From NCBI GenBank assembly GCA_047967505.1, contig CM106540.1: DNA of 64,000 nt; one strand, written 5' to 3'. Position 1 is the stretch's first letter. Each line of letters begins with the position of its first letter. This DNA comes from Dipteris shenzhenensis (lineage: Eukaryota > Polypodiophyta > Polypodiopsida > Gleicheniales). The position numbers and the translations under genes were made by a program. Shown piece by piece: positions 60,101 to 64,000 of this stretch. The notes under the pieces are model-generated. The model worked only from the letters and a program-made list of their open reading frames with translations. It ran no database searches and was not told where the DNA came from.

Positions 60101-61545
60101 GGAATCAAAACACACTGATAGACATCATAATGAGAAGTGTTCAATATATTCCGAAGCTGCATCGCAGATACAATAGGCCCCTGAGAAGGGGTAATCTTAT
60201 CACACTGAATACAAAATTGGGTGCCTTTGTCTTCAAAAGAAAGCGTATGCTCCGTCCATCCGATCTGGATATTGTGGGTTTTAAACCACTCTATCCCGAT
60301 CAGCAAGTCTACATGCTCTAGATGCATAACATAACATGTGAGAGCTCCCGTGTAGGCTTGAATCCGGATGGGAAGCGCTTCAACCTTGCGATCCCAAAAC
60401 TGCTTCCCGGCTGGAAGCTGCACCTCGTAGGTGTGGTCGCTAGGTACTGTGGACAGCCCCATCCTTTGCACAAATTTGTAATTAACAAAATTGTGAGAGC
60501 TGCCCGGATCAAAGAGAATGTGAACCTGTTGGTCCCTAACTTCTCCATAAACTCGGAAAAGATCATGGGAACCAAACAACGAAGTATTAAAGGTACAATT
60601 GCAAGAAAGGGGGCAGGTAATGACATTTACTGAAATACCTGTCATCGTAACCTGGTTGGCTCCCTTGGCTGCGGTACGTGGACCTGCCTGGAGCTTCGGT
60701 CCTAGCACCAATCTCTGGTTCTTCCGCTTAGGACACTCATTCTTCGTGTGGCCCCGCTCCTCGCAATAAAAACACCGGCCCTCTTTCTTGAGTCTGAGAG
60801 TGCGAAGGAAACGGGCCTTACCATTCTTCGCAGGAGTTAAGCTTTTCCTGGAGGCGTTGTCCGTAGACTTCGTCTCCCCAATACCAGTCGCATGCTGAAA
60901 GAACTTGCGTTTGTTCTTTCCGCTGGTCTCGGTAACTGTGGTTGCCTTGGTTCCGGCCATGGTATCATCATATATGCGCGCATATGTCATGGCCTCCTGC
61001 AATGTTGTGCACTTGTTATTCTTAATCTGTAACTTATAGGAGTCTGGCAAACCATCCACGAAAAAACCTAACAAGGTTACAGGATCCATTTTAGTGGCCC
61101 TGGTTTGCAGATCCCTAAATCTTTGAAGATAGACTTCAAAAGTTAAATTCAATTTTGACATATCGAGGGCTTTGAGCTTGCCGACGATATCATAGTCATC
61201 TTCCTTCTTCAGGAACTCCTTCCTGAAGATACCCTCAAATTCTGTCCAAGTGTCAGGCTTAGGCTGAAGTTCTTTCCACCAAAGCAAGGCTTTACCTGAC
61301 ATAAACCCTGCTGCTAGCTGAATCTTTTTCTCGTCTGGATAGGGGTGAAATTGGAAGTGAACTTGCCACTTGTGCAGCCAAGTGTCAACCACCTCCTTTG
61401 TTCTTGATTTCTGGTCACCTGGAAAGGGATCCGGAGTGATATTCGGGCCTAGCACGGAGGCCATGGCATCCACATGCGTGAGTGCCTGTACCGTGCTAGC
61501 CAGAAGAGTCAAAGTAGCTTGTATCCCTTGGAGTTGCTGTGTCAA
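57139..61545 (-). CDS. Ty3/gypsy gag-pol polyprotein, chromodomain-like tail
   Basis: 1468 residues from ATG 61545. Numbering from there: gag about 60-200; zinc knuckle CFYCEERGHTKNEC 258-271; protease with FDPGSS 345-350 (DPG, not DSG/DTG, as in some plant Ty3 elements); RT about 520-740 with VVFLDD 691-696; RNase H about 840-960 (EADASD, EKELYA, TDHQS); integrase with HHCC finger (H1055, H1059, C1085, C1088) and DD35E triad D1118, D1179, E1215; chromodomain-like tail about 1416-1460 (EYKIKWKD, DATWE). The ancestral start is ATG 61717-61719 (MSDAPNPEFTMGEQE), 58 codons upstream in frame, cut by a TAG at 61567-61569. Element B has CTG there. Gag from the downstream Met would lack its N-terminus. 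It would drive copying and integration of D and its defective relatives if expressed. Confidence 0.95.
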   Translation of the reverse strand: MTQQLQGIQATLTLLASTVQALTHVDAMASVLGPNITPDPFPGDQKSRTKEVVDTWLHKWQVHFQFHPYPDEKKIQLAAGFMSGKALLWWKELQPKPDTWTEFEGIFRKEFLKKEDDYDIVGKLKALDMSKLNLTFEVYLQRFRDLQTRATKMDPVTLLGFFVDGLPDSYKLQIKNNKCTTLQEAMTYARIYDDTMAGTKATTVTETSGKNKRKFFQHATGIGETKSTDNASRKSLTPAKNGKARFLRTLRLKKEGRCFYCEERGHTKNECPKRKNQRLVLGPKLQAGPRTAAKGANQVTMTGISVNVITCPLSCNCTFNTSLFGSHDLFRVYGEVRDQQVHILFDPGSSHNFVNYKFVQRMGLSTVPSDHTYEVQLPAGKQFWDRKVEALPIRIQAYTGALTCYVMHLEHVDLLIGIEWFKTHNIQIGWTEHTLSFEDKGTQFCIQCDKITPSQGPIVSAMQLRNILNTSHYDVYQCVLIPLSSFVVSVINKNELSVFEHRELRTLLDNFKDVFRAQLPEGLPPERAVDHRIDLVPGAQPISVPPYRMSQVEEDELAIQLQDYLNMGYIRPSKSPWGAPVLLRKKKDSSWRMCIDYKRLNKVTIKNRYPLPRSDDLIDRLAGAKYFTKIDLRTGYHQIRIYAKHIDRTAFRTRYGHYEFLVLPFGLTNAPATFQQMMNDLFRDYLGKFVVVFLDDILVYSKTLEDHIGHLRVVLLVLRQHKLYAKMSKCDFFMKEIIYLGHKISSEGISIDLDRIQKVLDWPIPQTVKQLRSFLGFTVFLRKSVRDYSQITVPLTNILKGRGRRSTQPIPWNDAMNKAFETLKLSIKEAPVLALPDPTRPYVLEADASDYAIGAALFQEGRPVAFESKKLDDTQYRWPTLEKELYAVVYALKVWRHYLYGSKFLVLTDHQSIKYVCDGSELRGRKARWAELMQDFDFEIRYRKGSLNSVADALSRVKFVNALSFTEISSDLFQSLRGLYATDSHFSSYWQKVQDGNSMVDQDSGIVPPRIQAAGGQWMIRNGLLFRNEKICVPDVLDLKSKILWECHDAPSAGHPGIHRTLSLVKHTFYWPKMRAFVENYVVGCRVCQVTKAERLRSAGLLQPLQIPGNKWESISMDFITGLPRTRKGHDSIWVIVDRLTKMARFLPTRTTISAVQLAHEFVDHLFKLYGLPSDIVSDRDSKFTSNFWTLVFEKLETTLSMSSSDHAQSDGSTEKVNQLVEDMLRAYVSKRQSSWEDYLPMIEFAYNSAKHSSTGYSPFMLMYGFQPKSPVMVGLKGIQNDAAKNFLQDMQEMLQFAKESIRSAQDRDRFYANRHRSPREFSEGTMVYLRIPKESKSLSTGLVSKLSPRYCGPFKVIKRIGPVAYRLELPPDVKVHPVFHVSRLKEVLGADDQIVSPHEIIEVTDLTFIPHEPESILEFRERQIRNRTITEYKIKWKDRVEEDATWETLQNLQRTFPDFLANSGVSS

Positions 61546-61719
61546 CCCCGATTGATTAGCGTTGACCTACTCAAATTTACCATCCAGAGCAGTCGTGAAC
61601 TCACTAAAGGCTTTCTTAGTGATCAGGTCGTCATAGAGACCCTGATCATCCTCTCCCACTGGAGTGTAGTCTAATTCCTGCTCCCCCATAGTGAACTCGG
61701 GATTCGGAGCATCAGACAT
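61546..61719 (-). pseudogene. N-terminal gag segment of D ending at a stop
   Basis: In-frame extension of gag-pol from ATG 61719, interrupted by TAG 61567-61569. It shares DDQGLYDDLITK and EFTTALD with element B, which shows it is the true gag N-terminus. Confidence 0.85.
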
Positions 61720-61879
61720 AGCTGAATACTGATTCGATTACAAACGGAGAGAAATAAATAACTGAAACGGAGCACGGAGGGAGATGGAGTAGAAGAAAAC
61801 CGTCCCAGATAAATCTGACAGAAAAGATGCTGAAATCTGGAAGACCACGAGCCCTGGTGCCTCCCCGAATCTGCAACCG

Positions 61880-62070
61880 GATGCGCAGTCAACAATAGAG
61901 GCTGTACGGACTGCTGACGTGGCCTGTACGGCTGCTGACGCAGTCCGTACGGTGGCTGCAGAAGCTGGCGCAGGCGCTGTACGGAGCAGCAGCAGGTACA
62001 AGAACAGGCGAAACAGTCCGTACAGGCTGTACGGCTGTCGCTGTAACTGTACGGACTGGTACGGAAATTT
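61880..62070 (-). repeat. CCGTAC-rich repeats in leader of element D
   Basis: On the plus strand CTGTACGG or GTCCGTAC occurs about nine times in 170 bp with irregular spacing. The same hexamer (CCGTAC) is repeated in the leader of element C into which D inserted. Confidence 0.75.
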
Positions 62071-62274
62071 TGGGAGCTGTGCAGGGCTGACGCAGGCAAG
62101 GCGGATGCAGGGAAACTGCTCGAACAGGGCGCTGCTGAAGGGCGAGGCTGGCTGGCACAGATCTCGAGGTGACGTCTCGAATCTTGGGCTGCTGGTGGAT
62201 TGTCTAGCACCCAGCCCCCCATCTATATAGGGTGCAGGGCTGCCCGATTTGGAAGCTAGGCTTCCAAAGAAGGC

Positions 62275-62366
62275 TGAGCCCCTCCAGCTTTGGAGGGGTG
62301 CTTTTGCGAAAAAAGCACCTGAGCCCCTCCAACTTTGGAGGGGTGCTTTTTTCGCAAAAAAGCACC
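62275..62366. repeat. tandem 45/47-bp hairpin repeats in leader of D
   Basis: Two units start at 62275 and 62320. Each contains CCCCTCCA...TGGAGGGG (loop of 4) and a GGTGCTTTT...AAAAAAGCACC hairpin. In the second unit the latter pairs GGTGCTTTTTT with AAAAAAGCACC around CGC. GGAAGCTAGGCTTCC, another hairpin, lies just upstream at 62251-62265. Confidence 0.9.
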
Positions 62367-62399
62367 TTCCACCTGCGCAGGCTGCACGCAGCCCTCAAC

Positions 62400-62480
62400 G
62401 CAGGCTGTTCGCAGCCTGTTGCGCAGGCTGTGGACAGCCTATTGCGCTGGCTGTGGACAGCCTATTGCACAGGCTATCCT
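62400..62480. repeat. 23-bp tandem palindromic repeat in leader of D
   Basis: Three full units and a partial one at 62400, 62423, 62446 and 62469, each containing an AGGCTGTGGACAGCCT-type hairpin. Absent from element A, which has an unrelated 60-bp repeat in its leader. Confidence 0.85.
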
Positions 62481-62784
62481 GTCGCTACTGCCTCGCCTAC
62501 TGCGCCCCTTCCTACACCCCGCATCCTCTACTCCCTGGCTGTAAATTTCCTGCCCTACTCTCCTTCCTTTCTGCTCTCCTTCTCCTCCCTCAGACTTCTC
62601 TCTGTAGCCTTCAGAATTTTCGATTCTATTTCACTCCTCTTCTTCTTCCTTTCCCAGATATTTCTTCACCCCTTCTACCCCAGGTAGACAGCAAAAAACG
62701 CAGCAGGTAATCTCGAATTTTAGGGCATACCTGGAAGAGAAATCCGTCAAATTTCTCGCATCAGAAGTTCCTACCTCAGGAGTT

Positions 62785-62797
62785 GGCTCTGATACCA
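62785..62797 (-). other. primer-binding site of element D (tRNA-Met-i)
   Basis: TGGTATCAGAGCC on the minus strand, two bases inside the 5' LTR end. Perfect plant initiator tRNA-Met complement. Confidence 0.95.
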
Positions 62798-62799
62798 AC

Positions 62800-63321
62800 T
62801 GACACATCCCAGCACTCCTGAAACCCCTGATCTGCAAAATAACCACACACAACATCAGAACTGAGCAGGCTGCTCACCACCCAACCGTGACATCTACGGG
62901 ATGTGATCCCGAATCAGAAGATGTCCCCCCGAGCCACGAGCTGAGCTACTGGCACGAACTCCCAATCAGATCCCAAACCAGCCTGGTGTCCCATACCACC
63001 AGGTGGCGCTGTGAAGCCCTGGATCTGCCACTGGGCCTTGGGCTACGCTAAGATGCAGGCGCGCGTCCGCGACACAATCCAGGATCAGACCTAGCACCTG
63101 GGAACGAGACTTGCTCCCAACTGCACACTGAGAACTGAACCCCCTGGGCCTCTTTTATAGACTCGGGCCCCGGCGCCAAAAATAGCGAAGACCTATAAAT
63201 AGTTCATACCCTTGCCACTCAACCCGAGAATCAAGCCTGCCTAGCTCTAAGCCTCCCCAGGCTAACCTGAGCTAGTTCTGTGTAACTAGTACACGTCAGA
63301 TACCGATCCGTGCACATGACA
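62800..63321 (-). repeat. 5' LTR of element D
   Basis: 522 bp, TG...CA. TATAAAAG on the minus strand at 63152-63159 is the likely promoter of the element, with transcription running leftwards. Confidence 0.97.
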
Positions 63322-63326
63322 CGTAC
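63322..63326. other. target-site duplication of element D (right)
   Basis: CGTAC, identical to 56601-56605. Confidence 0.95.
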
Positions 63327-63974
63327 AGGTATACCTACAGTACTGACCATACAGCTTATACCTACTCCAAGTGTTCCGTACAATTTCGCACGTGCGAAAT
63401 TGTCATCAGAATCCGTACTTGTTTTTGGCATTGGCTGTGAACCAGGTACTTGGTTCTTGCTTGCTACACCTTTGCTGTCATCTACAGATATTTGCAGTGC
63501 TGGGGCTTTTGCAGGACATTAGAAAATTTGGGGCTTTCAGTTCTTTTCACCTCATTTGGTTGCAATTTCCTGGAAGAACATTGGATTCTTGGCATTTGGT
63601 CTGCAATTTCTTGTTTGATTGCAGTACATTGGGTCAGATTGCAAGACATTGAGTCACATTTGCAGCACATTGGGTCACATTTGTAAAAATCTCATCAAAA
63701 TTTGGGGCTTCTCTATATTTGCCCTCTTTTTGACCTATTTGCCCTCATTAAATTTGGGGCTTTTGCCAGATTTGCTGTTTTTTGCAGTGAACATTGCCTG
63801 ACACAGTCACATTTGGGTCAAATTTGCATTTGCCCTTTGATTTGGACTGGAAATTTACATAACAATTTACTTGCAAACATTTGCTATCATTTTTTGGACA
63901 GCGAGCTCTTTGCAGTGATAGCCTTGAGGCTCTTGTGTTTTCAGATCTCTTCTTTTCAAGGTATCCCATTTGCA
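63327..63974 (+). other. leader of element C, resumed
   Basis: Continues the GTAC-rich leader to about 63380, then a 24-bp palindrome (63380-63403), then T-rich sequence with repeated words TTTGGGGCTT (about 63529, 63701, 63752), TTTGCCCT and ACATTGGGTCA(C/G)A. Without D the leader of C would be about 980 nt. No protein seen. Confidence 0.6.
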
Positions 63975-64000
63975 ATGGCTGGCAACAATCATGATCTATT
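63975..64000 (+). CDS. start of gag of element C (cut by window edge)
   Basis: ATG at 63975 in good context (GCAATGGCTGGC) opens a frame MAGNNHDL that runs off the window. Its position about 1 kb after a PBS fits the first codon of a retrotransposon gag. Too short to assign Ty1 or Ty3. Confidence 0.5.

Larger units (their letters stand above)
56606..63321 (-). mobile_element. Ty3/gypsy element D (near-intact, very young)
   Basis: 6716 bp including two LTRs (left 520 bp, right 522 bp), PBS at 62785-62797, PPT at 57126-57140, one gag-pol frame and 5-bp target duplications CGTAC. The LTRs differ by one substitution (CACCCCACC against CACCCAACC) and one 2-bp indel (GGCTACTAAG against GGCTACGCTAAG), so insertion was recent. 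Inserted in the leader of element C. Its coding capacity is complete apart from one early nonsense codon in gag. Confidence 0.97.

Noticed and set aside
60130-60633. Plus-strand frames within element D
   Set aside because: Shadows of the minus-strand gag-pol frame.
62232-62710. Frames of about 150 codons in the leader of element D
   Set aside because: They run through hairpin and 23-bp repeats in two frames at once, antisense to the element, with no motif.

Overview
This window is nuclear DNA of a land plant, best read as a repeat-dense region of a large, transposon-rich genome. The evidence is short GT-AG introns in two plant-type genes, LTR retrotransposons primed by plant initiator tRNA-Met (TGGTATCAGAGCC), Ty3 integrases with a chromodomain-like tail, and very abundant microsatellites. 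Nothing bacterial, organellar, CRISPR-like or rRNA/tRNA-like was seen. The exact lineage cannot be fixed from sequence alone. Low gene density, stacked retroelements and long CT tracts would suit a non-seed plant or gymnosperm, but this is an inference.

Layout. 0.4-1.6 kb: a compact four-exon cytochrome b561-domain gene on the minus strand, the only complete host gene found. 1.8-8.5 kb: microsatellites and a tandemly duplicated anonymous block (3.05-6.36 kb), followed by a cluster of CT, CCCT and TA tracts. 8.5-16.5 kb: mostly anonymous AT-rich DNA with small local duplications. 16.5-33 kb: a segmentally repeated region carrying three decayed copies of one unrecognised coding family (coiled coil plus a C-terminal Cys-rich block), with a likely fourth, divergent member at 35.2-36.5 kb. 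A foldback element and several tandem repeats are interspersed. 40.3-41.4 kb: the last three exons of a METTL13-like methyltransferase on the minus strand. 44.4-45.2 kb: a decayed Ty3 reverse transcriptase.

45.2-64 kb is a deep retrotransposon stack. A degenerate minus-strand Ty3 element (A) loses its 3' LTR at a junction with a germin-like cupin fragment. Its 5' LTR abuts the leader of a plus-strand relative (B). B is broken by a solo LTR of its own family, by a gag-only Ty1/copia element with a 5-bp target duplication, by a LINE-like 3' fragment, and by an LTR-PBS unit (C). The leader of C is in turn split by a very young, nearly intact 6.7-kb Ty3 element (D, 56606-63321). D has 5-bp target duplications, PBS, PPT, and LTRs that differ by one substitution and one 2-bp indel. 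C resumes after D, and its gag start is cut by the window edge.

The host genes are unrelated to each other. The best candidates for something undescribed are the repeated coiled-coil/Cys-rich family, the structured and repeat-bearing leaders of the Ty3 family, and the gag-only copia element.
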